In this document: positions 15,556 through 24,285 of the stretch, in pieces
Numbering within the stretch: the stretch's first letter is position 1
Layout: the number at the start of each line of letters is the position of its first letter
NCBI GenBank assembly: GCA_965364735.1
Contig: CBDTYW010000006.1
Span: 1 to 34,812, forward strand
Source: CBDTYW01 sp965364735
GTDB taxonomy: Bacteria; Actinomycetota; Nitriliruptoria; Nitriliruptorales; Nitriliruptoraceae
Direction of reading: 5' to 3'
DNA length: 34,812 nucleotides
Notes under the pieces: model-generated
Told to the model about the DNA's origin: nothing
Database searches by the model: none
What the model saw: only the letters and a program-made list of their open reading frames with translations
Position numbers and translations under genes: made by a program

Positions 15556-16848
15556 ATGACCGCGAACCACGCCGAGATCACCCACGTCCTGGGACGCGAG
15601 ATCCTCGACTCCCGAGGCAACCCGACCGTCGAGGTCGAGGTGCACCTCGCTGGCGGAGGCTTCGGCCGGGCGGCCGTCCCCTCGGGGGCGTCAACCGGTG
15701 AGTTCGAAGCGGTCGAGCTGCGTGACGGCGACGCCAAGCGGTACCGCGGCAAGGGCGTGCTGCAGGCCGTCGCGAACGTCAACGACGTGCTCGGACCTGC
15801 AGTCATCGGGACCGACGCCACCCAGCAACGGCAGCTCGACGCGACGTTGAACGCGATGGACGGCACCCCCGACAAGGGCAAGCTCGGCGCCAACGCGATC
15901 CTCGGGGTCTCGCTTGCGGTTGCCCGCGCAGCTGCGACCAACGCCGGTCTGCCGCTCTACGCCTACCTCGGTGGCCCGCGCGCCCACGTCCTGCCCGTGC
16001 CGATGATGAACATCCTCAACGGGGGTTCGCACGCCGACTCGAACGTCGATGTGCAGGAGTTCATGATCGCCCCGATCGGCGCGTCGACGTTCCGCGAGGC
16101 GCTGCGATGGGGGACTGAGGTCTACCACGAGCTCAAGGACGTTCTGCGCGCGCGGGGGCTCAACACCGGGCTGGGTGACGAGGGCGGGTTCGCCCCGAAC
16201 CTCGCAGCCAACGACGTCGCGCTCGACCTCATCGTCGAGGCCATCGAGAAGGCCGGCTACGAGCCGGGCACCGACATCGCGCTCGCCCTGGACGTCGCGG
16301 CCAGCGAGTACTTCTCCGACGGCACCTACGACCTTGCCGGGGAAGGGCGCAAGCTCGACTCGCAGGCGCACGCCGAGTGGCTGACCTCGCTCGTCGACCG
16401 CTTTCCGATCATCTCGGTCGAGGACGGGATGGACGAGGAGGACTGGGACGGCTGGAAGGTGCTCACGGACCTGGTCGGCGACCGCTGCCAGCTCGTCGGT
16501 GACGACCTCTTCGTGACGAACGTCGAGCGGCTCCAGCGTGGCATCGAGATGGGCGTCGCGAACTCCGTGCTCATCAAGGTCAACCAGATCGGGACGCTCA
16601 CCGAGACGTTCACGACGATGCAGACCGCCGAGCGCGCCGGCTACACCAACATGGTCAGCCACCGGTCCGGTGAGACCGAGGACGCGACGATCGCGCACCT
16701 CGCCGTCGCCACCGACGCCGGTCAGATCAAGACCGGCGCCCCGGCGCGCTCCGATCGGGTCGCGAAGTACAACCAGCTGCTGCGCATCGAGGAGGAGCTC
16801 GGCTCCCAGGCGAGCTACGCCGGAGCTGCCGCGTTCCAGCGCGTCTGA
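15556..16848 (+). CDS. eno: Enolase
   Basis: Converts 2-phosphoglycerate to phosphoenolpyruvate in glycolysis. The 430 residues are the typical bacterial length. Recognisable elements are REILDSRGNPTVEVEV at the N-terminus, the active-site loop SGASTGEFEA, PMMNILNGGSHADSNVDVQEF, the metal ligands in ALDVAASEYF, SVEDGMDEEDW and GDDLFVTN, the catalytic lysine in LIKVNQIGTLTET, and SHRSGETEDATIAHLAVA. ATG 15556 is chosen because GGAG lies five bases upstream and the protein begins at the family N-terminus; the frame is open further back without homology. It lies between mazG and ftsB as in other actinobacteria. Confidence 0.98.
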   Translation: MTANHAEITHVLGREILDSRGNPTVEVEVHLAGGGFGRAAVPSGASTGEFEAVELRDGDAKRYRGKGVLQAVANVNDVLGPAVIGTDATQQRQLDATLNAMDGTPDKGKLGANAILGVSLAVARAAATNAGLPLYAYLGGPRAHVLPVPMMNILNGGSHADSNVDVQEFMIAPIGASTFREALRWGTEVYHELKDVLRARGLNTGLGDEGGFAPNLAANDVALDLIVEAIEKAGYEPGTDIALALDVAASEYFSDGTYDLAGEGRKLDSQAHAEWLTSLVDRFPIISVEDGMDEEDWDGWKVLTDLVGDRCQLVGDDLFVTNVERLQRGIEMGVANSVLIKVNQIGTLTETFTTMQTAERAGYTNMVSHRSGETEDATIAHLAVATDAGQIKTGAPARSDRVAKYNQLLRIEEELGSQASYAGAAAFQRV

Positions 16849-16911
16849 TCGGACATTCTGGTGCGCTCGTAGTACGTGCGTGTGCGGTGAGTGATCGTTT
16901 TGAGCGAACTC

Positions 16912-16932
16912 TCAACCTTGGGTCGAGGTTGA
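16912..16932. promoter_or_regulatory. Dyad-symmetric element upstream of ftsB
   Basis: TCAACCT (16912-16918) and AGGTTGA (16926-16932) form a perfect 7-bp inverted repeat with a 7-base spacer, in the 168-base gap between eno and ftsB. TTGAGC lies just left of it and TTGACG overlaps the right arm, so it could be an operator over a promoter. The regulator is unknown. Confidence 0.45.
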
Positions 16933-17016
16933 CGTTGATGTGCGGTGCTGGTGTGCAACGCTGGGCCTCGGTCCGCGTGGGGAGTGCCACGACGGATCCC
17001 GATCGAGGTGTGGTCC

Positions 17017-17535
17017 ATGGCGTCAAGCGAGCGACAGGCAACGAAGCGAGCGATCCGGAGCCGCCGTCGCGGCGGTCACGGTCGGGCTCCGATCCCCGTG
17101 CAGCGCGTCGCGCGTCGCGTCGAGGGCGGCGCAACCAAGGTCCGTGAGGCCGGCGAGCTCGCCGTCTCGGGGGACCGTCCGCTCGTCGTCGGGCTGGTGT
17201 TGCTGCTGATGCTCGCGGTGGTGACGTTGTCCGCACCCCTGCAGTCCTACCTGGACCAGTCGTCGCGCGTCGACGCGCTGAGCCTCAAGGCGCAGGCCCT
17301 CGGCGAGGAGAACACCACCCTCACGTCTCAGGTGGACGACCTCCAGAACCCGCTGACGATCGAGCTCCTCGCACGCGAGCAGCAGGGGCTGGCACGGCCG
17401 GGCGACGACGTCTACACGATCGTCCCGCCGGAGGTCGACCGTCCGCAGATCGCGGCCGAGAACAGCCTCCTCGAGGCCGACGACCGCCCGTGGTACCAGC
17501 GCGCCTGGTCGTGGGCTGGCAGCCTCTTCGGGTGA
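17017..17535 (+). CDS. ftsB: FtsB/DivIC-type cell-division protein
   Basis: The 172 residues have a basic cytoplasmic N-terminus (~1-50), one membrane segment (~55-73, LVVGLVLLLMLAVVTLS), a short coiled coil (~80-110) containing LGEENTTLTSQVDDLQNP, then the family motif IELLAREQQGLARPGDDVYTIV (seen as ELLAREQQGLARPGD...YTIV). This bitopic protein belongs to the FtsQLB divisome subcomplex. ATG 17017 has GAGG eight bases upstream and begins a normal basic N-terminus; the open frame before it is not supported. The stop overlaps the next start as GTGA, so translation with the DUF501-Ppx gene is coupled. Confidence 0.92.
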   Translation: MASSERQATKRAIRSRRRGGHGRAPIPVQRVARRVEGGATKVREAGELAVSGDRPLVVGLVLLLMLAVVTLSAPLQSYLDQSSRVDALSLKAQALGEENTTLTSQVDDLQNPLTIELLAREQQGLARPGDDVYTIVPPEVDRPQIAAENSLLEADDRPWYQRAWSWAGSLFG

Positions 17536-19055
17536 CCGACAACGACGTCACCGTCGACGCGCTCCACCCGGATCCCGCGGCGTCCTACGAGCGCGCTGCC
17601 GCGATGCCCTACGCGTCCGAGCGTGAGCAGGCCATCATCTCCGCACAGATCGGCCGCCCGTCCCGTGGGGCGAGCGCGATCATGCATCGCTGTCGCTACG
17701 GCCTGCCGACCGTCATCCGGGTCGAGCCGCGGCTGCGGGACGGCACCCCGTTCCCGACGACCTTCTGGCAGACCTGCCCGAAGCTCGGATCGGCGATCGG
17801 CACGCTCGAGGCTGACGGCATGATGGTCGGGCTCAACGAACGCGTGCAGGGCGACGAGGCGTACGCCGCCGAGCACCTCGCCCAGCACCTGCGTCACCTC
17901 GGGTTCCGTGACGCGCTCGGCGGGGCGCTGCCCTCGAACGCCGGCGCCGGCGGGATGCCGACCGGCGTCAAGTGCCTGCACGTCATGGCCGGGCACGAGC
18001 TCGCCACGGGCGACAACGCCATGGGGCGTGAGGTGCTCGAGCGGGCGCTGCCGCTCGCCTGTGACGGACCGTGCGTCAGCGAGACCGAGATCGCCACGGA
18101 GCTGCACGCCCTGCGGCGCCGTGAGGCGCAGCCGCGGGCGGCTGTGGACATCGGCTCGAACTCGGTCCGCCTGCTGGTCGTCGACGCACACGGCACGGAG
18201 CTGCATCGCGAGCTCGAGGTCACGAGGATCAGCGCGGGCATCGACGTGACCGGGCACCTGGACGACGCCGGTCTCGCGAAGACCCTGGCCGCCATCACCC
18301 GGTACGCGGACGTCTGGCGTGCCGCTGGCGTGGCCGACCGTGACGTCGTCATGGCGGCAACCTCTGCGGTCCGCGACGCCTCGGACCGCCGCCGCTTCCT
18401 CGTTGGGGCGCGCGACGCGGTCAACGTCAACGCTCGGGTCCTCACCGGCTCGGAAGAGGCCACGATGGCTCACCGAGGCGCTGCCGTCGGTCTTCCGGTG
18501 GAGCTCCGGGCCGCGATGACCCGACGGGGATTCGCGGTCCTCGACATCGGCGGTGGCTCCACCGAGCTCGCGGTCGGCGACGGGCGCCGGCTCCGCAACG
18601 GGGCATCGCTCCAGCTCGGCTCGGTCCGGATCACGGAGCGGTGGCTCCACGACGACCCGCCCTCCGAGGAACAGGTGGCTGCGGCGCGTGCCGATGTGCG
18701 TGCGATCCTCGCTTCGGGCATCGACGAGGACCTCGACGACGCGCTCCGCTCGACGAAGCTGCTGGTCGGCACCGCAGGCACGGTCACGACGATCGCCGCG
18801 CTCGACGCCGGTCACGGCGCGTGGCAGGGCGGCGCCGTGCACGGGCTCGTCCTCAGCGCCGAGCGTGTCCACGAGCTCACCGAGCGGCTGCTCGGGATGA
18901 CCGTCGACGAGCGGCTTGCGCTGGGCCCGATCCCGCCGGGGCGCGCAGACGTCATCGCCGGCGGGGCGCTGGTGCTCGACGAGGTCCTGACACGTTGGGG
19001 CATGTCGGAGATCCGCATCAGCGAGACCGACAACCTCGACGGCCTCCTCGTCTGA
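17532..19055 (+). CDS. DUF501 domain fused to Ppx/GppA exopolyphosphatase
   Basis: The 507 residues hold two domains that are normally neighbouring genes in actinobacteria. Residues ~25-185 are DUF501: IISAQIGRPSRG, CRYGLPTVIRVEPRL, PFPTTFWQTCP, VKCLHVMAGHELATGDN. From ~195 comes a Ppx/GppA phosphatase of the ASKHA fold: AAVDIGSNSVRLLV (phosphate-1), MAATSAVRDASDR, VLTGSEEATMAH, FAVLDIGGGSTELAVG (phosphate-2), GTAGTVTTIAAL and GRADVIAGGALVLDEV. It should hydrolyse polyphosphate or pppGpp. GTG 17532 overlaps the ftsB stop. There is no stop codon or frameshift sign between domains, so this is a genuine fusion as read. Confidence 0.92.
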   Translation: MTDNDVTVDALHPDPAASYERAAAMPYASEREQAIISAQIGRPSRGASAIMHRCRYGLPTVIRVEPRLRDGTPFPTTFWQTCPKLGSAIGTLEADGMMVGLNERVQGDEAYAAEHLAQHLRHLGFRDALGGALPSNAGAGGMPTGVKCLHVMAGHELATGDNAMGREVLERALPLACDGPCVSETEIATELHALRRREAQPRAAVDIGSNSVRLLVVDAHGTELHRELEVTRISAGIDVTGHLDDAGLAKTLAAITRYADVWRAAGVADRDVVMAATSAVRDASDRRRFLVGARDAVNVNARVLTGSEEATMAHRGAAVGLPVELRAAMTRRGFAVLDIGGGSTELAVGDGRRLRNGASLQLGSVRITERWLHDDPPSEEQVAAARADVRAILASGIDEDLDDALRSTKLLVGTAGTVTTIAALDAGHGAWQGGAVHGLVLSAERVHELTERLLGMTVDERLALGPIPPGRADVIAGGALVLDEVLTRWGMSEIRISETDNLDGLLV

Positions 19056-19061
19056 GATCGG

Positions 19062-22000
19062 TCAGGGCCTCAGCTGGGCGAGGATCGAGCTGGGCACCGC
19101 GGAGGTGCCGCCGAGCACGACGATGGACTGGACCCCGAGCCGGGCGATCTCGTCGATCACCGCGCGCGGCACCGTGCCCGAGGACGGGACGAGGAGCAGC
19201 GGCGCGGGCGTGAGGCCGGCGGCGACGCCACCGGCCAGCGCGTCCGGGAAGTTCGCGCCCGTGGCGACGTGGACGGTTCGCACGGCGCTGGTGTCCACGA
19301 AGCGTTGGAACGCGACGGCGACCGACGTCGCGTAGCGGTTGCTGCCGGAGATCCGCTGGACCGAGGCGGCGGGCACGAGGCGCTGGATGTCGCCCAGCAC
19401 GGTGTTCGAGATCACGCTCGCGCCGCCGAGCACGTGGATCGTGGTCGGACGCAGCGCCTGGATGGCGCTCGCGATGTCGGAGGGCACGCGGTCGCCGCGG
19501 ACCAGCAGCAGCGGGGCGCCGTCCCGGACCGCCGGCGACGCACCGGAGAGCGCGTCCGGGAACGACTGGCCGGTCGCGATGTAGATGCGCGGCGCGGACG
19601 CGAACACCGACGTCACCAGCCTGGCGGCCGTCGCGTAGCGGTCGGCACCCGAGCGACGGAACGCCCCGCCGTTGCCGGCGAGGTCGAGCAGCTGGTTGAA
19701 GACGGGGGACGAGACCGCGGACGTGCCACCGACGACGATGATCCTGCGCGGGCGCAGGCGCTGGAGCTCGAGGATCGTCGCCTGCGGGAGCTGGGTCGGC
19801 TGGGTCAGCAGGACCGGTGCTTCCTCGAAGCCCGCCACGGCGGTCGCCGCCAGCGCGTCCGGGAAGTCCAGCCCGGACGCGACGTAGGCGACGTCGGTGC
19901 CGGGTGCGAACGTGAACCGCGACACGGCTGCCGCCGTCGCGTAGCGGTCGTCGTCGGCGAGCCGGACGGTGTCGGTGACGCTCAGCGTGATCGTCGCCGG
20001 AGCCGTGGTCGAGGTGTCGCGCCGGCCGACGTAGGTGAACTCGTCGAGGCCGGAGAAGCCTGCGTCCGGGGTGTAGCGCGCCGTGGTCCCGGTGATCGTG
20101 ACGCTCCCGTTGCTCGGGCTCGTGACGAGCTGGGCGTCAACGCCGTCCAGCGACGTGCAGCTCGAGATGGGGAGCGCGAAATCCCGGGCAGCGCCTGCGG
20201 CGATACCGATCGTGGCGTCCGCGGCGTCCAGCGGCGCACCGCCGACGCCGTCAGCGGTCAGCATCGCGTTGATGTCGATGCGTCCCCAGCCGCTGTTGGT
20301 GCGCCGGCCGTCGGGCCGCACGGCTGAGGTGTCCTGGATCGGGACCGCGGTCGACGCGAGGACGTCACGGATGGCGGAAGGGGAGAGGCATGCGTCGAGC
20401 GAGCGGAGCAGGCTCAGGGATCCCGCGACGATGGGTGACGAGAAGCTCGTCCCGGAGAAGTACCGGAAGTCGTTCTCGGTCCCGAGCCCGAGGATCTCCG
20501 TGCGCGCCGGGTTGACGAAGATGCCGTCGCCGGCAGGGGCCACGATGAAGACGTTGCTGGCGGTGTTGGCGTAGTCGACGACGCGCTCGACGCCACCGGA
20601 GCCCTGGCCGCTCGTGGAGCCACCGACCGCGATGACGGTGTCGTACTGGGCCGGGTAGTTCACGGCCCCGCCCGGGCCGTCGTTGCCCGTCGATGCGACA
20701 ACCAGCACGCCCCGCGTCTCGGCGTACTCGGCCGAGGCCCGCAGGTCCCTGCCGTCCGACGCCGAGCCGAGCGAGAGGTTGATGACGTCCGCTCCGCCGT
20801 CGACGGCGGCGAAGATGCCGCGGGCGACGTCCTCGTCGTCCGCGCAGCCCGCGTAGTCGAAGACTCGGTAGGGCCGGATCGTGGTGTTCCAGTCCACGCC
20901 GGCGACGTCGAAGAACTCCGGACCGCCGCCGTTGTCGCCGGTGCCGGCGGCGACCCCCGCGACCGCGGTGCCATGACCTCCACGGTCGGAGTTCGCCCCC
21001 GGCGGGATCGTCCGCGGAGATCCGAACGACACGTCGGAGCCCGCGGCGACCCGCCCGACGAGGTCGTGACGGGTTCCGTCGATGCCGTCGTCGACCACGG
21101 CGAGCGTGATGTCGGAGCTCCCGGTCGTGAGGTCCCACGCCGCGTCGGCCTCGACCATGGGCAGATACCACTGCTCGTCGTATCCGAGATCGTTCGGGGT
21201 GGCGTGTCGTGTGACGGCGTTGGTCGGCGCGACGTCGACGACGCCGGGGAGCGCCCTGATGGCTTCCGCATCGCCGACGACGTCGCGGACGCTGAACGCA
21301 GCGAGCTGCGGCAGGTCGGCGCCGACACGAAGGCCGAGCCCCTCAGCTGCCGCCCTCGCGGCCTCGTGCTGTCCGGGGGCAGTACGCACGACGAACCGAT
21401 CCTGCGAGGCGGGCTTCGTCGAGCGCGCGGCGTCGCCGGCGGAGAAGTCGAAGAAGTCACACGAGCGCGGGAACGTCGCGAGCGGCTCGAAGGTCTCCGG
21501 GAGGAAGTCCGGATCGGCGGAGGACGTACGCAGGAACCAGTCGAAGCAGGGGAGCGTCTCCCTTCCGCCGAGGCAGTCGGTGACGGTGGCGTTCGCGAAG
21601 TGCTCGGGGCGCAGCACCCAGCGAACCGCGCGCGAGGAGTCGAAGAGGATCCCGTCCGGGTTCGCGCCGTCTCGCTCGGGAAGCGTGACCACGACGGTGT
21701 CGTCGCCCGGGTCTGGGGTCTGGCGGGTGTCGAACATCGTCACCGACGACTCGGCGTCAAGGGTGAGCAGCAGCCGTCGCGTGAACGTGCCGCCGTCCTC
21801 CGGGCCGAGGAACCACTCGACCTGGGTGCCGGCCGTCGCGTCGCTGAGGTCGTGGCAGGCTGTCAGGATGACGTCGAGCGTGCGATCGTCCCCGTCCCAC
21901 TCCCAGCCGACACGACGCACGTCGAGCGCTCCGGCCCCGGCGACGTCCTCGCAGGTGTCGGTGAACCGGTCACGGAACCCGCTGTGCGGCTCGACGGGGG

Positions 22001-22226
22001 AGCTGCCCGCCTCATGCGTCCTCGCCTCGCCCGCCATGCCGACGGTTGCCCGACGTGCCGAGGTGGACGGAGGCGGGAGCGCGAGCGGCGCGTCGGCCCA
22101 GCCCGAGTCGGCGACCGACGGGGTCGAGGTGACCGGCCCGTTCGCCGCCGCCGGAACCGCAGGCAGCCCGAGCGTGGCCGCAAGGCCCAGCAGGATGGGC
22201 AGGGCTCGGGACCGACGATGCTGCAC
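19062..22226 (-). CDS. Secreted S8 (subtilisin-like) protease with cell-wall-binding-2 repeats
   Basis: About 1054 residues. A signal peptide (ALPILLGLAATLGLPAVPAAANG) is followed by an unassigned domain (~80-260), an I9-like propeptide (~275-338) and a peptidase S8 domain (~365-655). The triad is visible: Asp in LAVVDDGIDG (~379), His in RGGHGTAVAGVAAG (~418), Ser in FSGTSFSSPIVAG (~594), with the oxyanion Asn in ASTGND (~515). An Ig-like piece (GSVTITGTTARYTPDAGFSG) comes next, then three cell-wall-binding-2 repeats (~755-1054), each with the RYATA and FPDALA signatures. GTG 22226 has GGAG six bases upstream and is preferred over GTG 22238. It converges on the DUF501-Ppx gene. Confidence 0.94.
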   Translation of the reverse strand: MQHRRSRALPILLGLAATLGLPAVPAAANGPVTSTPSVADSGWADAPLALPPPSTSARRATVGMAGEARTHEAGSSPVEPHSGFRDRFTDTCEDVAGAGALDVRRVGWEWDGDDRTLDVILTACHDLSDATAGTQVEWFLGPEDGGTFTRRLLLTLDAESSVTMFDTRQTPDPGDDTVVVTLPERDGANPDGILFDSSRAVRWVLRPEHFANATVTDCLGGRETLPCFDWFLRTSSADPDFLPETFEPLATFPRSCDFFDFSAGDAARSTKPASQDRFVVRTAPGQHEAARAAAEGLGLRVGADLPQLAAFSVRDVVGDAEAIRALPGVVDVAPTNAVTRHATPNDLGYDEQWYLPMVEADAAWDLTTGSSDITLAVVDDGIDGTRHDLVGRVAAGSDVSFGSPRTIPPGANSDRGGHGTAVAGVAAGTGDNGGGPEFFDVAGVDWNTTIRPYRVFDYAGCADDEDVARGIFAAVDGGADVINLSLGSASDGRDLRASAEYAETRGVLVVASTGNDGPGGAVNYPAQYDTVIAVGGSTSGQGSGGVERVVDYANTASNVFIVAPAGDGIFVNPARTEILGLGTENDFRYFSGTSFSSPIVAGSLSLLRSLDACLSPSAIRDVLASTAVPIQDTSAVRPDGRRTNSGWGRIDINAMLTADGVGGAPLDAADATIGIAAGAARDFALPISSCTSLDGVDAQLVTSPSNGSVTITGTTARYTPDAGFSGLDEFTYVGRRDTSTTAPATITLSVTDTVRLADDDRYATAAAVSRFTFAPGTDVAYVASGLDFPDALAATAVAGFEEAPVLLTQPTQLPQATILELQRLRPRRIIVVGGTSAVSSPVFNQLLDLAGNGGAFRRSGADRYATAARLVTSVFASAPRIYIATGQSFPDALSGASPAVRDGAPLLLVRGDRVPSDIASAIQALRPTTIHVLGGASVISNTVLGDIQRLVPAASVQRISGSNRYATSVAVAFQRFVDTSAVRTVHVATGANFPDALAGGVAAGLTPAPLLLVPSSGTVPRAVIDEIARLGVQSIVVLGGTSAVPSSILAQLRP

Positions 22227-22302
22227 GACTCGCTCCACGCATGATCACAGGGCTTGCAGGCCCCCTCCACGCGTTCGCCGTGGTGACCCGGTTGAGCGGA
22301 CA

Positions 22303-22308
22303 ACGCTA
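22303..22308 (-). promoter_or_regulatory. Possible -10 element for the S8 protease
   Basis: TAGCGT on the minus strand lies about 77 bases before the preferred start. A TGACCG lies 23 bases further upstream, too far for a normal -35. Confidence 0.25.
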
Positions 22309-22348
22309 CCGCCGTCCGGAGGTTCCGGGCTCGGTCACGCGGTCCGGA

Positions 22349-24154
22349 TCAGGCGCACTCGGACTGTCCGAGGATGACCTCGAACGAGGTCGACTGCCCG
22401 AGGTCGACGTAGTAGGACTCGTCCTCGGCCTTGGACGGCATGACGTCGAGGTCCTTGAGCATCGCCTTCAGCCCGTCGCGGCCGATGCGCTCCGCCCACT
22501 GCCAGAACGGCTCACCGTCGAGACCGTCGCTCTGGAACGTCGAGATGAGGCGCTCGGCTGCCGTGGCTGCGTGCTTGGCCGGGACCTTCGCGACGTAGTC
22601 GCCGAACTTGGCGCCGCCCTCCTCGACGTGCGCGCCGACGTACACCCGGTAGCCCGGGCCCTCGTTGCCGAGGGCGTCACGGCGGGCCATGCCGGAGAAG
22701 CCGATCTCGAACGCCTGGTGCTGCCCGCAGGAGTTCGGGCAGCCCGAGATGTTGATCGAGATGCCGGGGACCTGGTCGAGCTTCGTCTCGACGAGATGGC
22801 TGGTGATCGTCTCGCCAAGACCGCGTGACTGGGTGAGCGCGAGGTTGCAGGTCTCGGCGCCGGGGCAGGAGACGATGTCGCCGGACTTCTCCGCCATGGG
22901 ACGGTCGAGGTCGAGGCCCTCGAGGGCCGCCCAGACGTGGGGGAGCCGGTCGGCGGTGACGTCGCGCAGGACGATGTTCTGGCGGATCGTGAGCCGGGCG
23001 TCGACGATGTCGTTGTCCTCCATGACCTCGGCGACGGCGCGGAACTGCTCGGTCGTGAGGTCACCCAGCATCAGCGAGCAGTACACGGCGAACCGCTGGC
23101 CGTCTCGCTGACGGATCGTGTTCGCGCGCGCCCAGTGCCGGTAGGCGGCGACGTCGCGACCCGCGAGCTCGGCCGGGAGGTCGTCGGGCAGCGCGACCGG
23201 AGCGAGGTCCGTGAGGGCGTGGTCATGCGGGAAGATCGTCGACAGCAGACCTCGGGCGATCGCGGCCTCGCGGCGCGTCATGATCTCGGCGACGAAGGTC
23301 TCCTTGCCGAGCTTCTTCACGAGGAACTTCATGCGAGCGCGGACGCGGTTGCGTCGCTCGCCGTGCTCCTCGAAGAGCTCCAGCGCGGCCTGGACGGTCG
23401 GGAGCAGCCATGCGGCCGGCGTGAACGGCTCGAGCGCGACGGCTTCGTGCGGGGCGGACCCGAGTCCGCCACCGAGGACGATCCGGTAGCCGGGTTCGCC
23501 GGCTTCGTTGATCGCGGGGATGACGCCGACGTCGTGGAACCCGGTGCCGCAGTCGTCGTCGAGCGCCGCCGAGAAGGCGAGCTTGAACTTGCGGGGCAGG
23601 CGCTGGAACTGGCCGTGGCGCAGGAAGTGACGCACGACCTCGTCGGCGGCCGCCTCGACGTCGAGGACCTCGTCCGGGTGGACCCCGGCCATCGGTGACA
23701 TCGTGACGTTGCGGATCGCGTTGCCGCAGGCCTCACGCGTGGTCAACCCCGCGGCGGTGGCGACGCGCATGGCGTCGGGTGCGTCGTCGAGCGTGACGAA
23801 GTGGAACTGGATCGCCTGGCGCGTGGTCAGGTGCCCGTGGCCGCGCGAGTAGCGCTCCGAGATCACGGCCATCGCCTCGAGCTGGCGCGCGGTGATCTTG
23901 CCGAGCGGGGCCTTGATCCGCAGCATGTGGGTGTCTGACTGGCGAATCCCGTAGCAGCCCATGTGCAGGCGGAGCGTGCGGAACTCGTCGTCGTCGATCT
24001 TCCCCGCTCGCCAGTCGGCGGACTGCTGCTCGAACTCGGCGATCTCCGCGAGCTCGCCGTAGGCGTCAGCCGGGAGGTCGTCGGCCGTCAGTGCGGCGAC
24101 GTCGAGGGCGGCGTCGAACCCGAGCTGCGGGGCGTCCAGCGTGGTCATGCGCAT
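22349..24154 (-). CDS. Ferredoxin-dependent sulfite/nitrite reductase (sirohaem, 4Fe-4S)
   Basis: The ~601 residues contain two ferredoxin-like half domains (LRLHMGCYGIRQSDTHMLRIK, then a repeat at ~345-400) and sirohaem/4Fe-4S domains. The cluster ligands are visible as CPGAETC (Cx5C) and GCPNSCGQH (Cx3C), and substrate-binding basics occur in HGHLTTRQAIQFHF and CGNAIRNVTMSP. It reduces sulfite to sulfide (or nitrite to ammonium) with six electrons from ferredoxin. Sequence alone does not separate SirA from NirA here, so no symbol is given. ATG 24154 (or 24148) is preferred; the open frame upstream to 24223 has no homology and crosses hairpins. The next gene upstream on the same strand ends 129 bases before it. 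Confidence 0.93.
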   Translation of the reverse strand: MRMTTLDAPQLGFDAALDVAALTADDLPADAYGELAEIAEFEQQSADWRAGKIDDDEFRTLRLHMGCYGIRQSDTHMLRIKAPLGKITARQLEAMAVISERYSRGHGHLTTRQAIQFHFVTLDDAPDAMRVATAAGLTTREACGNAIRNVTMSPMAGVHPDEVLDVEAAADEVVRHFLRHGQFQRLPRKFKLAFSAALDDDCGTGFHDVGVIPAINEAGEPGYRIVLGGGLGSAPHEAVALEPFTPAAWLLPTVQAALELFEEHGERRNRVRARMKFLVKKLGKETFVAEIMTRREAAIARGLLSTIFPHDHALTDLAPVALPDDLPAELAGRDVAAYRHWARANTIRQRDGQRFAVYCSLMLGDLTTEQFRAVAEVMEDNDIVDARLTIRQNIVLRDVTADRLPHVWAALEGLDLDRPMAEKSGDIVSCPGAETCNLALTQSRGLGETITSHLVETKLDQVPGISINISGCPNSCGQHQAFEIGFSGMARRDALGNEGPGYRVYVGAHVEEGGAKFGDYVAKVPAKHAATAAERLISTFQSDGLDGEPFWQWAERIGRDGLKAMLKDLDVMPSKAEDESYYVDLGQSTSFEVILGQSECA

Positions 24155-24192
24155 GCTTTCGTCGGTGCTGCGGGCCCGATCCCGGCCATCTC

Positions 24193-24285
24193 GGTCCGGG
24201 CCGGACCCACCGGCAGCGATCATGTGAGCACCTGCGCATGCGGGGTGCCCACCCCGCGTGGTGCAAACCGTGCCGGCCGGTGCTC
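24193..24285 (-). other. Structured interval upstream of the sirohaem reductase
   Basis: Three inverted repeats lie in one 93-base stretch. GAGCACC/GGTGCTC (24226-24232 with 24279-24285) enclose GCGGGGTG/CACCCCGC (24240-24247 with 24250-24257), and GGTCCG/CGGACC (24193-24198 with 24202-24207) lies nearer the reductase start. The outer stem reaches into the stop codon of the preceding gene. It may be that gene's terminator, a leader of the reductase, or both. Confidence 0.4.

Noticed and set aside
24226..24285. SAM-IV-like riboswitch before the sirohaem reductase
   Set aside because: A few short segments (CCGGC, GCGGGGTGGG) recall the SAM-IV core, but the closing stem is different and begins inside the previous stop codon. 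The likeness is too weak to call without a covariance search.
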